Below are positions 1 to 8,738 of a DNA stretch of 64,000 nt, piece by piece. Each line of letters opens with the position of its first letter. The first letter of the stretch is position 1. The stretch lies in assembly GCF_001889605.1 (NCBI RefSeq), contig NZ_CP018171.1, positions 2,006,501 to 2,070,500 on the forward strand. The letters run 5' to 3'. The translations under genes and the position numbers were made by a program. Origin of the DNA: Aquibium oceanicum (GTDB taxonomy: Bacteria > Pseudomonadota > Alphaproteobacteria > Rhizobiales > Rhizobiaceae). Below the pieces are notes generated by a model, which saw only the letters and a program-made list of their open reading frames with translations, was not told where the DNA came from and ran no database searches.

Positions 1-1301
1 CCATCGGCCTGGTTTCGCTCGTACTGATGGTGCTGCTGATCCAGCTCGGCATCCACATCGCCGTCGTACTGCTGCTATTGTCCTTCGTTGCCACATGGTT
101 GATCCGCGGCAACGTGGATATTGCGGGAAACCTGCTTGCCAAGGCGGCCGAGACATCCCTTCAGAGCTATTCCTTCGGTGTAATCCCCCTCTTTGTGATG
201 ATGGGATTGCTCGTTAGCGCCTCGGGAGTGGGTCGCGACACATTCGCGTTGGCAGGCTACGCGTTTAGGAGAATCCTGGGTGGCCTAGGGATGGCAACCG
301 TCGCGGCCAACACAGTGTTCGCGGCCATCAACGGCTCTTCCATCGCCTCCGCTTCCGTCTTTACCAAATTGGCCGTCCCCGAACTTGTCCGGCAAGGATA
401 CAATCGCCGCTTTTCGGTGGGCGTGGTAGCGGGTTCTTCCGTGCTCGGCATGCTGATTCCGCCAAGTCTTCTGCTGATTTTTTACGGAATAGTCGCTGAA
501 GTCTCGATCGGCGACCTGTTTACGGCAGGGATCGTTCCGGGCTTGATCCTCGCGGGCGCGTTCATTCTCACCATCGCTGCAATGGCGCGTATTCGACCGA
601 GTTACGTGGGAAATCCGACCACCGACGCAGAGGAGACCTCTCGTCTTTCAGCCCGTGAGATCACATACAAGATCGGCCCGATCACCCTGCTGATCGCGAT
701 TGTCCTTGGAGGTATCTATGGTGGGGTATTTACCCCTGTGGAAGCAGGAGGTGTTGGCGCCTTGGCTTCTCTGCTTTTGGCGCTGGCCAGAAGAAGTCTG
801 ACCTGGCGCGGCTTCTGGAAAGTCCTGATAGAGACCGGCTTCGTCACTTCGTCCGTCTCCATCCTGATCATTGCCGCACATTTCTACGCAAGTATGTTGT
901 CGCTGTCTCGCCTGCCGACGGTGCTGGGGCTTTGGATCGAGACGGCTGACCTGAGCTTTGGCGTATTGCTGCTGATCTACCTGGCCATCGTCCTCTTGCT
1001 CGGAACGGTGCTCGATAGCGTCTCGATAATCCTGATCGCCCTGCCGCTGGTCCAGCCGGTGATGGTCAGCATGGGGGTCGACATGGTGTGGTTCGGCATC
1101 ATCACCATCATCGCCGTGGAAGTCGGCCTGCTCACGCCTCCCCTGGGTCTGTCAGCCTTCGTGATCAAGGCCAATCTCGACGATCCCGAAATCTCGCTGA
1201 ACGACATTTTCATTGGTGCCGCGCCCTTCGCCATCACCATGCTGATCGTGCTTGCACTGATCGTGTTCCTCCCAGTGCTGGCGACCGGTTTGATCCGCTA
1301 G
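1..1301 (+). CDS. TRAP transporter large permease (DctM-like), 5' end outside window
   Basis: Large membrane subunit of a tripartite ATP-independent periplasmic transporter, which takes up organic acids using an ion gradient. The reading frame is open from the first bases of the window (in frame from base 3), so the true start is probably upstream; the first internal ATG is at 27. The protein is a string of hydrophobic segments with the family's conserved stretches, such as SIASASVFTKLAVPELVRQG, GSSVLGMLIPPS and the late LLTPPLGLSAFVIK. The stop is at 1299-1301. The small subunit and the solute-binding protein would be expected just to the left. Aromatic catabolic genes follow on the same strand, so an aromatic or related acid is the likely cargo (inference). 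Confidence 0.93.
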   Translation, partial: IGLVSLVLMVLLIQLGIHIAVVLLLLSFVATWLIRGNVDIAGNLLAKAAETSLQSYSFGVIPLFVMMGLLVSASGVGRDTFALAGYAFRRILGGLGMATVAANTVFAAINGSSIASASVFTKLAVPELVRQGYNRRFSVGVVAGSSVLGMLIPPSLLLIFYGIVAEVSIGDLFTAGIVPGLILAGAFILTIAAMARIRPSYVGNPTTDAEETSRLSAREITYKIGPITLLIAIVLGGIYGGVFTPVEAGGVGALASLLLALARRSLTWRGFWKVLIETGFVTSSVSILIIAAHFYASMLSLSRLPTVLGLWIETADLSFGVLLLIYLAIVLLLGTVLDSVSIILIALPLVQPVMVSMGVDMVWFGIITIIAVEVGLLTPPLGLSAFVIKANLDDPEISLNDIFIGAAPFAITMLIVLALIVFLPVLATGLIR

Positions 1302-1443
1302 TTTTCGGTCAAGCAATGACGTGCAGAGAGCCAGGCGCTTCTACCTCCGACTTCCAATCCGCGAGCGCAGGGAAATCGCGATCAGTAAAATTCCTCGTTA
1401 GCCGAGTTCTGATGAAACGGTCCATGAACAGGAGGGTTGGGCA

Positions 1444-2310
1444 TTGAACTACGTCGCTGCGCAATCGGGCGCCTATCTCCACCATCTCGCTTTCGAAAGC
1501 TCGGATCCCGAACGACTCGCGGGGTTCTATGCCGATGTGATGCAGATGGACTTGCAGCAGGTTTCCGATTCCGAATGGCGGTGCGAAGGTCCGGCCCGCC
1601 GCGTGGTTGTGGTGAAGGGAGGAGACAAGACTCTCGCCTATGCGGGGCTTGCGGTGCGGGATGCGGATGCGCTCGAAGGAATGCGCGGACGGGCGAAGGA
1701 TTGTGGACTGGAGATCGTTCCGAGCCCCTCGCCGTATCTGAATCCTGGAGCCTTCGGCGTGCGGGACAATGACGGCAATCTGATCTGCTTCGGTCTGGCA
1801 GGGAAGGACACGGTCAAGACGATGGGAGCCCCGCGACCCCATCATGGCGGACCCATCTGGGGGCCTCTGCAGCATCTCACCTTCGCCAGCCGGGACCTGG
1901 AAGGGTTCGTCGACTTCTACCACCGCAAGCTCGGATTTCGGATGGTGGACCGCGTCGTCCGGGAGGATGGCTCGCTGGCGACGGTCTTCGTCACGTCGAA
2001 CCACGAACATCACACGATCGCCTGCTTCCAGACGAGTGAAGCGGGCGTGGATCATCACTCCTACGAGGCGGGCGAATGGAACTACATCCGCGACTGGTGC
2101 GATCATTTTGCTAGTCGGGGGATTCAGCTCGCCTGGGGACCTGGACGACACGGTCCGGGACACAACCTGTTCGCGTTCATCGTGGATCCCGACGGAAACT
2201 GGATCGAGATCTCTGCCGAGCTCGAAGTGATCCACGACCGCCCCTGCGAGGACTGGCCCCAGGAGCCTCGCACTCTCAACAAGTGGGGATGGGCCAGGAT
2301 GCGGTCCTGA
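1444..2310 (+). CDS. Extradiol dioxygenase (VOC family, type I)
   Basis: Ring-cleavage dioxygenase of the vicinal-oxygen-chelate superfamily, cutting a catecholic ring next to the two hydroxyls. It has two VOC modules (about residues 10-118 and 140-258). The expected 2-His-1-carboxylate iron site is visible in the second module: His144 (LQHLTF), His204 or His205 (VDHHSY) and Glu255 (WIEISAE). I start it at TTG 1444 because AGGAGG lies a few bases upstream at about 1430; no ATG fits. Length 288 aa is normal. It sits between a TRAP permease and an FAD hydroxylase on the same strand, a plausible hydroxylate-then-cleave pair. The exact catechol cannot be told from sequence. Confidence 0.88.
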   Translation: MNYVAAQSGAYLHHLAFESSDPERLAGFYADVMQMDLQQVSDSEWRCEGPARRVVVVKGGDKTLAYAGLAVRDADALEGMRGRAKDCGLEIVPSPSPYLNPGAFGVRDNDGNLICFGLAGKDTVKTMGAPRPHHGGPIWGPLQHLTFASRDLEGFVDFYHRKLGFRMVDRVVREDGSLATVFVTSNHEHHTIACFQTSEAGVDHHSYEAGEWNYIRDWCDHFASRGIQLAWGPGRHGPGHNLFAFIVDPDGNWIEISAELEVIHDRPCEDWPQEPRTLNKWGWARMRS

Positions 2311-2493
2311 GGCCCGGATACGGGAACGGTCGGCTCGACCGCAGGCATGGCGGGTCGCGGGTCGAGTTCGAGCATCCGCCCCTGAGATAGGAAGCACGAA
2401 CGTGGTGGGCAGTCCTTCCCGTCATATCGGACCCTGCATCGGGCTTCCAGACTGCAGGGCGGGGAGCTTGGGTCTTTGTGGGATGGACGTTTG

Positions 2494-4128
2494 ATGAACG
2501 CGGAGAAAACGCCAGTTCTGATTGTCGGGGCAGGCCCCGTCGGCCTCTCCCTCGCTAACGAACTGGGTTGGCGAAAGATACCGCACATCGTGGTCGACGA
2601 AGGCGACGGACAGGTTCGTTTTCCGGCGGGCGAAAACATCTTCTCGCGGACCATGGAGCATCTCCGGCGCTGGGGTCTGTCGCAAGCGCTTCGGAACTCA
2701 GACGCATTTCCGCCCGACCGGCCACGCAACATCGGCTTTGCCACCCATTTGTGGGGCTGGCCGCTCGCCCTGTTCGAAGGCACCTCCAACCGTGGTGCGG
2801 CGGATCGCAACTCGCCCGAAGGCGGCCTCTTCTACCCCAGGAAGGCCTTCGATCCGGCGCTGCGGGGTTCTGCCGAGGCGTTTGGGTCCGACCTGCGGTA
2901 CGGTTGCCGGCTCATTTCCTTCGATCAGGACGAGGGTGGCGTGAGTTGCCTGATCGAAGACGTGAGCCAAGGAGTGCGCCAGACGATCCGGGCAGGATAT
3001 GTTGCCGCCTGCGACGGCGCGCGCAGCATGGTGCGCAAGGAGCTCGGCGTGAACCTGGTCGGCGCTTTCGGAGAAGGGGCGAACTTCGCCGTCTACTTCC
3101 GTTGTCCCGGCCTGGCCGCACGCATCGACAGGATGTTCGGCGCTCCGATAGCGCAGGTTCACACCATCTGCGACGAAAGCAGGGCCTATCTGACATCCGT
3201 CGACGGCTCCGACGAATGGCGGCTGTCCATTTATGCGGACCTGTCGAACCTGCCTGTCCCGGCCGAGGTGGTGTCTCGCGCCATCGGCGCTGACCTGCCG
3301 TTCGAGATTTTCAGGGCCCAGCCTTGGACAGGCCACCGCGTTGTGGCTGAGCGCTACCGCGTGGGGCGCGTTTTCCTGGCCGGCGACGCGGCCCATCTGC
3401 GCTGGCCGAAAGGCGGCTTCGGCGCGAACACCGGCATCGGCGATGCGGTCGACCTTGGATGGAAGCTGGAGGCGGTTCTGAAGGGATGGGCCGGCGACGG
3501 GCTGCTCGACAATTATCAGTCAGAGCGCCGACCGATTGCCGTGCGAAACACTAACGAAGCAGCGAACAACCGTGTTTTCGACACCATGATTCAGCCGAAT
3601 CCGATACTCGATCGAGATGACCAGACGGGGGTGGAGGCGCGGGTGAGGATGAAGGAAGACCTCATAGCGTTGAGGCTGAGGGAATTCGTAACGCCCGGCA
3701 TCCAGCTCGGCTACAGATACCGAAACTCGCCCGTATGCATCGACGACGGAACGCTGGAGCCGCCGGACGATCACATGCTGTATCACCCGTCAACATGGCC
3801 GGGGTGTCGGGCCCCGCATTTCTGGCTTGCCGAAGGGTCCTCGACGCTGGATCTCTTCGGGCGCGGCTTCGTCCTCGTCACGAGCGGAGCAGAGGTCGAT
3901 AGTGGTCGGTTCCAGGAGGTCGCAGACGACATGTCCATTCCGCTCGCGCATCATCACCTTTCGGGCCGGGAGGCAGCGGACGCGTACGAGCGTGCCCTTG
4001 TCCTCGTACGACCGGACGGTCATGTCTGCTGGCGCGGAGACGCCGTCCCGTCCGATGTCGAATCCCTTTTGGCCACGGTGACGGGTCGAGTTGCGGCCGC
4101 TGGGTGCCGCTTGGAGAGCGGGACCTGA
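2494..4128 (+). CDS. FAD-dependent aromatic hydroxylase (PHBH/MhpA-like)
   Basis: Class A flavoprotein monooxygenase, which hydroxylates an aromatic ring using NAD(P)H and O2. The FAD-binding GAGPVG is at residues 12-17, the DG motif reads AACDGARSMVRKELG, and the second FAD motif reads FLAGDAAHLRWPKGGFGANTG. The C-terminal thioredoxin-like domain (ending near LVRPDGHVCWRG) is typical of the phenol-hydroxylase subgroup. An in-frame TTG at 2476 would add six residues; ATG 2494 starts right at the family's N-terminus. It lies downstream of an extradiol dioxygenase and four bases from the next gene, so the three are probably one operon. Substrate unknown. Confidence 0.88.
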   Translation: MNAEKTPVLIVGAGPVGLSLANELGWRKIPHIVVDEGDGQVRFPAGENIFSRTMEHLRRWGLSQALRNSDAFPPDRPRNIGFATHLWGWPLALFEGTSNRGAADRNSPEGGLFYPRKAFDPALRGSAEAFGSDLRYGCRLISFDQDEGGVSCLIEDVSQGVRQTIRAGYVAACDGARSMVRKELGVNLVGAFGEGANFAVYFRCPGLAARIDRMFGAPIAQVHTICDESRAYLTSVDGSDEWRLSIYADLSNLPVPAEVVSRAIGADLPFEIFRAQPWTGHRVVAERYRVGRVFLAGDAAHLRWPKGGFGANTGIGDAVDLGWKLEAVLKGWAGDGLLDNYQSERRPIAVRNTNEAANNRVFDTMIQPNPILDRDDQTGVEARVRMKEDLIALRLREFVTPGIQLGYRYRNSPVCIDDGTLEPPDDHMLYHPSTWPGCRAPHFWLAEGSSTLDLFGRGFVLVTSGAEVDSGRFQEVADDMSIPLAHHHLSGREAADAYERALVLVRPDGHVCWRGDAVPSDVESLLATVTGRVAAAGCRLESGT

Positions 4129-4131
4129 AAC

Positions 4132-4695
4132 ATGGATCAATCCGAACTGCTTCCCCTGCCGGCTGACGAGTGGGATCCTCAGATAGCCCATCTCAGCGAC
4201 GGCTTTGCCGGTCGGCTTAACGTCTACCGCGTCATGGCGCACAATCCCCCGCTTCTGGCGGCCTGGGCGGAGCTTCGCGACCATCTCGTGGCCGGCAATG
4301 CGCTCGGGCCTGAACTGTCGGAGATCGCCATTCTGAGGATCGGCCATCGGGTAGACTCGGAGTACGAGCAGGCGCATCACATCGTGAGGGCACGCGCCTG
4401 CGGTATATCAGATGCCAGAATCCGCCAAACGCTTGCCGCAGGGGTGCCTGATGATCCCACCGATGCGCGCATCGTAATGGCGATCGACGAACTCGCGGCC
4501 ACGACCAGGATTTCGGGTCCGACGCTGGAATCACTCATGACGACGGTAGGGCGCCGGGGCGTCCTAGACCTCATTGCCCTCTTCGGATTCTACGTCACGC
4601 TCGGCGGCATCCTCAAGACATTTGGGACTCCGATCGACGCAGAGATCGTGGAAGCGCTCGATAGGTCGCCCCTTACCGCTGGCATGGCGCTCTGA
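4132..4695 (+). CDS. Carboxymuconolactone decarboxylase / AhpD-family protein
   Basis: A 187-aa all-helical CMD-fold protein. The segment around residues 60-95 (LSEIAILRIGHRVDSEYEQAHH) carries the Glu and paired His usually seen in this fold, but I see no CxxC, so it is not a canonical AhpD peroxidase. It starts three bases after the stop of the FAD hydroxylase, so it is translationally linked. In such clusters CMD proteins act as decarboxylases or isomerases of ring-fission products; which one here is open. Confidence 0.8.
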   Translation: MDQSELLPLPADEWDPQIAHLSDGFAGRLNVYRVMAHNPPLLAAWAELRDHLVAGNALGPELSEIAILRIGHRVDSEYEQAHHIVRARACGISDARIRQTLAAGVPDDPTDARIVMAIDELAATTRISGPTLESLMTTVGRRGVLDLIALFGFYVTLGGILKTFGTPIDAEIVEALDRSPLTAGMAL

Positions 4696-4726
4696 TCTGG
4701 TCCGTCCCGCGCTCAAGGACACCAGG

Positions 4727-7093
4727 TCATGCCACCAGTATCTTGCGTCCCGCGGTCAGGCCGTTCACCTTCTCCACGATCGATGCGGCATCGATGCCGT
4801 AGTGTCGGTAGAGATCGCCGATCGTGCCGGTCTGGCCGAAATGCTCCACCCCGAGCGGGATCGTGCGATGCCCATGCACGGAGCCGAGCCACGCGAGGGT
4901 GGCCGGATGCCCATCGATAACCGTGATCAGCCTGCAGTGACGCGGCAGACCGGACAACAGCCTCTCGATATGACTTTCGGCGGCGGGGTTGCCTCTCGAC
5001 CGGGCCCTTTGGGCGGCCGTCCAGCCGGCGTTGAGGCGGTCGGCCGAGGTGACGCCCAGGACCGCGACGTCCCGCCTGCCCTGCCCGATCATTCCCGCCG
5101 CCCGGATGGCCTCCGGAGCCACCGCGCCCTGGTAGGCGATCACCACCTCGCAATTGGGTCCCGGTTCCCGCATCCAGTAGGCGCCATCGATCGTTCCCTG
5201 ACGGAAGGCCTCGTCGTCCCGGCGCGCGGCTTGCTCTATGGGATTGGTGGTGAGACGCAGGTAGACCGATCCACCGATCTCGTCGCGCAGCCAGGTCCGC
5301 TCGTCCGGGTCCCCTTCGCCATTTCGCTGGAGATAGTCGAAAGCCCATTCCATGATCACGGCGAGTTCGTCCGCGAAGGCCGGCTCGAAAGCGGCAAGGC
5401 CGTCCTGGCTCATTCCGATCAGTGGCGAGCCGATGGACTGGTGGGCGCCGCCTTCGGGTGCGAGCGTGATGCCAGAGGGCGTGCCCACGATTACAAACCG
5501 CGCATCCTGGTAGCAGGCATAGTTCAAGGCATCGAGCCCGCGGGCCACGAACGGGTCGTACACCGTGCCGATCGGGATCAGCCGCTTGCCGAAAAGCGAG
5601 TGCGACAAGCCTGCCGCCGCGAGAAGCAGGAACAGGTTCATCTCGGCGATCCCCAGCTCGACGTGCTGGCCCTCCGGGGAAAAGTCCCACTTCGCGGTCG
5701 AAGGAATGTTCTCGGTCCGGAACTTGTCCTCGACCGCGGTCCGGGCAAACAACTTGCGGCGGTTCACCCACTGACCGAGACTGGTGGTGCCGGTGACGTC
5801 AGGTGATGTCGTCAGGATACGCTCCGCCAGCGGGGTATCGCTCTTGGCGAGATCGCCCAGGACCTTGCCGAACGCGGCCTGGGTCGACGTTTCGCGCTCG
5901 GCCTTGAGCTGGATGGTCGGGACGGCCAACCTGTCGTCGCTCAATCGCCGGGCGCCGCCGGCGAAGAAGGGTACGGTCCGCAAGTAGTCCCTGAACCCGG
6001 CCACGTCCTCCACCGTGGCGAATGGCTCCCATTCCTGACCTTCCGGCACGCGCATGTGTTCCTGCCACTGGGCCATCTGTGCGCTCGTCATCAGCCCGCC
6101 ATGGTTGTCCTTGTGGCCGGCAATCGGCGTGCCCCAGCCCTTGATCGTGTAGGCGAGGAAGCAGGTCGGCCTGTCGCCCTTCACCCCCGCGAAGGCTTCC
6201 GCCATCGACTGGACGCAGTTGCCTCCGAGGTTTTCCATCAAGGCCGCAAGCTCGCCATCGCTCCGACGGTCAATCAGTGCGCTGACGTCGCCCTGGTCGC
6301 CAAGGTCGTTCATCAGCCTCTGACGCCAGACGGATCCCCCCTGGAATGTGAGCGCGGCGTAATCCTGGTTGGGGCATTCGTCGATCCAGTTGCGCAGCGC
6401 TTCCCCGCCCGCTTCCTGGAACGCCGCCCTCTGCAACGAGCCGTACTTCACGCGGACGATGTCCCAACCGAAGGCCTCGAAGATCTTCTCGATGCGTTGC
6501 CACAGCCCTTCCCGGACGATCCCGTCGAGCGACTGGCGATTGTAGTCGATGATCCACCAGCAATTGCGCAGGTCGTTCTTCCAGGATTCCTGAAGGCATT
6601 CGTAGACGTTGCCCTCATCGAGTTCGGCGTCGCCGGCGAGCGCGATCATGCGACCGGCGGGGCGATCCGGGCCCCACTGCTTCGCCATGATGAAATCCTG
6701 CACGATCGAGGCGAAGGACGTGATGGCAATGCCGAGCCCGACCGAGCCGGTGGAGAAATCGACATCGTCGGTGTCCTTGGTCCGGCTCGGGTAGGACTGG
6801 GCGCCGCCAAGGCCCCTGAAGGCCTTCAGCTTCTCGAGCGACTGGTTGCCCATGAGATACTGCATGGCGTGGAAAAGCGGCGACGCGTGCGGCTTGACCG
6901 CGACGCGGTCTTCGGGACGCAGCGCGGAAAAATACAGTGCGGTCATGATCGATACCATCGAGGCCGATGAGGCCTGGTGTCCCCCGATCTTGATGCCGTC
7001 CACCTTCGGTCTCACGTGGTTGGCGTGATGGATCATCCAGTGGGAAAGCCAGAGCAGCCGCTGCTCGACGGTCTTCAGGTGTTTAACGGACAT
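4727..7093 (-). CDS. Homodimeric 2-oxoacid dehydrogenase E1 (AceE/MdeB-like)
   Basis: Thiamine-diphosphate enzyme of the single-chain (homodimeric) pyruvate dehydrogenase E1 type, which decarboxylates a 2-oxoacid. Visible features are GGHQASSAS near residue 37, the ThDP/Mg loop GDAELDEGN at 154-162 with the downstream DYN (Asn185), and a transketolase-like pyrimidine domain with HVELGIAEMN. At 788 aa it is shorter than AceE (about 890). I start at 7093 because GGGGAGG precedes that ATG; two further ATGs upstream (7111, 7123) lack a ribosome site. No E2 or E3 gene is near. It is divergent from an Lrp-type regulator, as reported for mdeB/mdeR in Pseudomonas putida, where MdeB acts on 2-oxobutyrate from methionine. 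That parallel is inference, because the gamma-lyase gene mdeA is absent. Confidence 0.85.
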   Translation of the reverse strand: MSVKHLKTVEQRLLWLSHWMIHHANHVRPKVDGIKIGGHQASSASMVSIMTALYFSALRPEDRVAVKPHASPLFHAMQYLMGNQSLEKLKAFRGLGGAQSYPSRTKDTDDVDFSTGSVGLGIAITSFASIVQDFIMAKQWGPDRPAGRMIALAGDAELDEGNVYECLQESWKNDLRNCWWIIDYNRQSLDGIVREGLWQRIEKIFEAFGWDIVRVKYGSLQRAAFQEAGGEALRNWIDECPNQDYAALTFQGGSVWRQRLMNDLGDQGDVSALIDRRSDGELAALMENLGGNCVQSMAEAFAGVKGDRPTCFLAYTIKGWGTPIAGHKDNHGGLMTSAQMAQWQEHMRVPEGQEWEPFATVEDVAGFRDYLRTVPFFAGGARRLSDDRLAVPTIQLKAERETSTQAAFGKVLGDLAKSDTPLAERILTTSPDVTGTTSLGQWVNRRKLFARTAVEDKFRTENIPSTAKWDFSPEGQHVELGIAEMNLFLLLAAAGLSHSLFGKRLIPIGTVYDPFVARGLDALNYACYQDARFVIVGTPSGITLAPEGGAHQSIGSPLIGMSQDGLAAFEPAFADELAVIMEWAFDYLQRNGEGDPDERTWLRDEIGGSVYLRLTTNPIEQAARRDDEAFRQGTIDGAYWMREPGPNCEVVIAYQGAVAPEAIRAAGMIGQGRRDVAVLGVTSADRLNAGWTAAQRARSRGNPAAESHIERLLSGLPRHCRLITVIDGHPATLAWLGSVHGHRTIPLGVEHFGQTGTIGDLYRHYGIDAASIVEKVNGLTAGRKILVA

Positions 7094-7216
7094 TTCGCCT
7101 CCCCGGAACATCGTGCCAAGCATAGCAAGACCGCGAGAGCGATATCTCGCTTCGTACGCCCGTCTACGCTATGAAAATAGCGGATTCGGCCAATGATGAC
7201 GGAACGATAGGGGAAA

Positions 7217-7678
7217 ATGACCAACATCGATATGATCGATAGGCGGATCGTCCAGGAACTGAGCCGAAACGGGAGGATGACAACGGCTCAGTTGAGCGGA
7301 GCTGCCGGACTGAGCCCGACACCCACCGCCAGGCGGGTCAGGCGGCTCGAGGATGAAGGCGTCATCGGGGGGTACGCCGCGCTCATCGACGAAGCCGCGC
7401 TCGGTTTCGGGGTTTCCGTGTTCGTTTCGGTGAAGCTGGACAAACAGGTGGATGATGCGCTGGACGCGTTCGAGACGGCGATCGGACAATTCCGGGAGGT
7501 CGTCGATTGCTGGCTGATGACCGGCAATCGCGACTACCTGATGAGAGTTGCCACCAAGGACCTGCACGAGTTCGAGAGGTTCCTCGTAGGCCGACTGACG
7601 AAGGTACGCGGCGTGGCCTCGATCGAGTCATCGATACCGCTGCGGCGCGTAAAGTCGGGGCTCGCCCGCACGGAATGA
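7217..7678 (+). CDS. Lrp/AsnC-family transcriptional regulator
   Basis: 153-aa one-component regulator. The N-terminal helix-turn-helix (MIDRRIVQELSRNGRMTTAQLSGAAGLSPTPTARRVRRLE, about residues 5-45) is followed by a RAM ligand-binding domain ending near SSIPLRRVKSG. It is divergent from the E1 gene with a 123-bp gap, so it most likely controls that gene and itself in response to an amino acid or 2-oxoacid. AGGGG lies just upstream of the ATG. Confidence 0.92.
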   Translation: MTNIDMIDRRIVQELSRNGRMTTAQLSGAAGLSPTPTARRVRRLEDEGVIGGYAALIDEAALGFGVSVFVSVKLDKQVDDALDAFETAIGQFREVVDCWLMTGNRDYLMRVATKDLHEFERFLVGRLTKVRGVASIESSIPLRRVKSGLARTE

Positions 7679-7708
7679 ACTTTGGCAAGGGGAGTACATG
7701 CGCGGTGC

Positions 7709-8530
7709 TCAGGAAAACAATGCCTCGTCCATGCGCAGCCGGGCAATCTCCTCCGACAAACGCGTTGTCATCGAAAGCAGATCATCACGATAGAGTTCAA
7801 TCGCATTGTCGAACTTCAGGGCGCTGCTGAGCCATATGATTGTGATGCACGCCACGACAGAACCATTCTGGAAAATCGGCGCCGAAATGCTCATCGTATC
7901 GACTCGAAAACCCTGCTTTCGGAAACCGACGCCGAGCTCCCTGCACTGGGCCAAGACCGCATCGAGCGGGCCATCACGGGTCATCAGCGGCATCTTTGCA
8001 CCGTAGAGGACTTCCAGCCCGGCGATCATGTTCCGGCACTCTATATCCGACGAAAACGCTAGGTAGGCGCGTCCACTCGCCGTGTCGATGAGGGGCAATC
8101 GCGTCCCGACCATGCCCCGGTCCAGCGCGTACGGGCTCAGATAGTAGGTCGATTCACGGATCTCCATCCGGTCGTTTTGCAGGACCATGAGATCTACGGG
8201 CCAAAGTATCCGCTTCCCGAACCGCACCATTTCGGGGATCACGATCTGACAGACCCAGTCAGCTTCGCGAAATCCGGAACTCAGCGACTTGGCGTGAAGA
8301 GCGACACGCCACTTGTTCGACAGCCGATCCTGAACGATGAAATTGAGCTGCTCCATGGTTTCGAGCAGGCGGTAGACCGTCGGACGCGGAATGCCGGTCG
8401 ACGCAGCGATTTCGGCGGCCTTCGCCCCATCTCGCGTGTTGATGGCTTGAAGAATCCGAAAGGCGCGTTCGACCGCGCGCACTTGCCCTGAGTCTGAAAT
8501 CTCACCCTCCCTTGTCCACAGAATGGACAT
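7709..8530 (-). CDS. IclR-family transcriptional regulator
   Basis: Winged-helix regulator (EISDSGQVRAVERAFRILQ, then AAEIAASTGIPRPTVYRLLETM as recognition helix) followed by the IclR effector-binding domain (about residues 90-260). I use ATG 8530; an ATG 51 bases further upstream and an internal GTG close to the HTH are also possible, and none has a strong ribosome site. It is divergent from an FAD hydroxylase gene (8739), which it probably controls together with the aromatic genes around it. Confidence 0.88.
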   Translation of the reverse strand: MSILWTREGEISDSGQVRAVERAFRILQAINTRDGAKAAEIAASTGIPRPTVYRLLETMEQLNFIVQDRLSNKWRVALHAKSLSSGFREADWVCQIVIPEMVRFGKRILWPVDLMVLQNDRMEIRESTYYLSPYALDRGMVGTRLPLIDTASGRAYLAFSSDIECRNMIAGLEVLYGAKMPLMTRDGPLDAVLAQCRELGVGFRKQGFRVDTMSISAPIFQNGSVVACITIIWLSSALKFDNAIELYRDDLLSMTTRLSEEIARLRMDEALFS

Positions 8531-8691
8531 TCGTCGACATATAGCCCGATGGTTCGTCGAGCAAGCAGATTTGGTCTGCATCCGCCCGATGCGAGATCGG
8601 TTGCCACGGAACCAGTCTCACCGACCGCGTTCGCACTGCGGACAGGAGGCATTGTCCGATTGGCTGGAGATTTCTTGTGCCGCTTAGTCTG

Positions 8692-8713
8692 TGGCCAGGC
8701 TCTTTAATGGCCA
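8692..8713. promoter_or_regulatory. Paired TGGCCA boxes upstream of hydroxylase
   Basis: Two TGGCCA hexamers (8692-8697 and 8708-8713), each self-complementary and 10 bp apart, stand 26 bp before the GTG start of the hydroxylase, in the gap shared with the divergent IclR gene. The position suits an operator; assignment to IclR is a guess. Confidence 0.3.
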
Positions 8714-8738
8714 TTGACGGATTGAGCGGGAGAGAAAC

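Noticed and set aside
4574-5806. 410-codon plus-strand frame opposite the E1 gene
   Set aside because: Shadow frame of the E1 coding sequence; Arg/Gly/Pro-rich with no recognisable fold.
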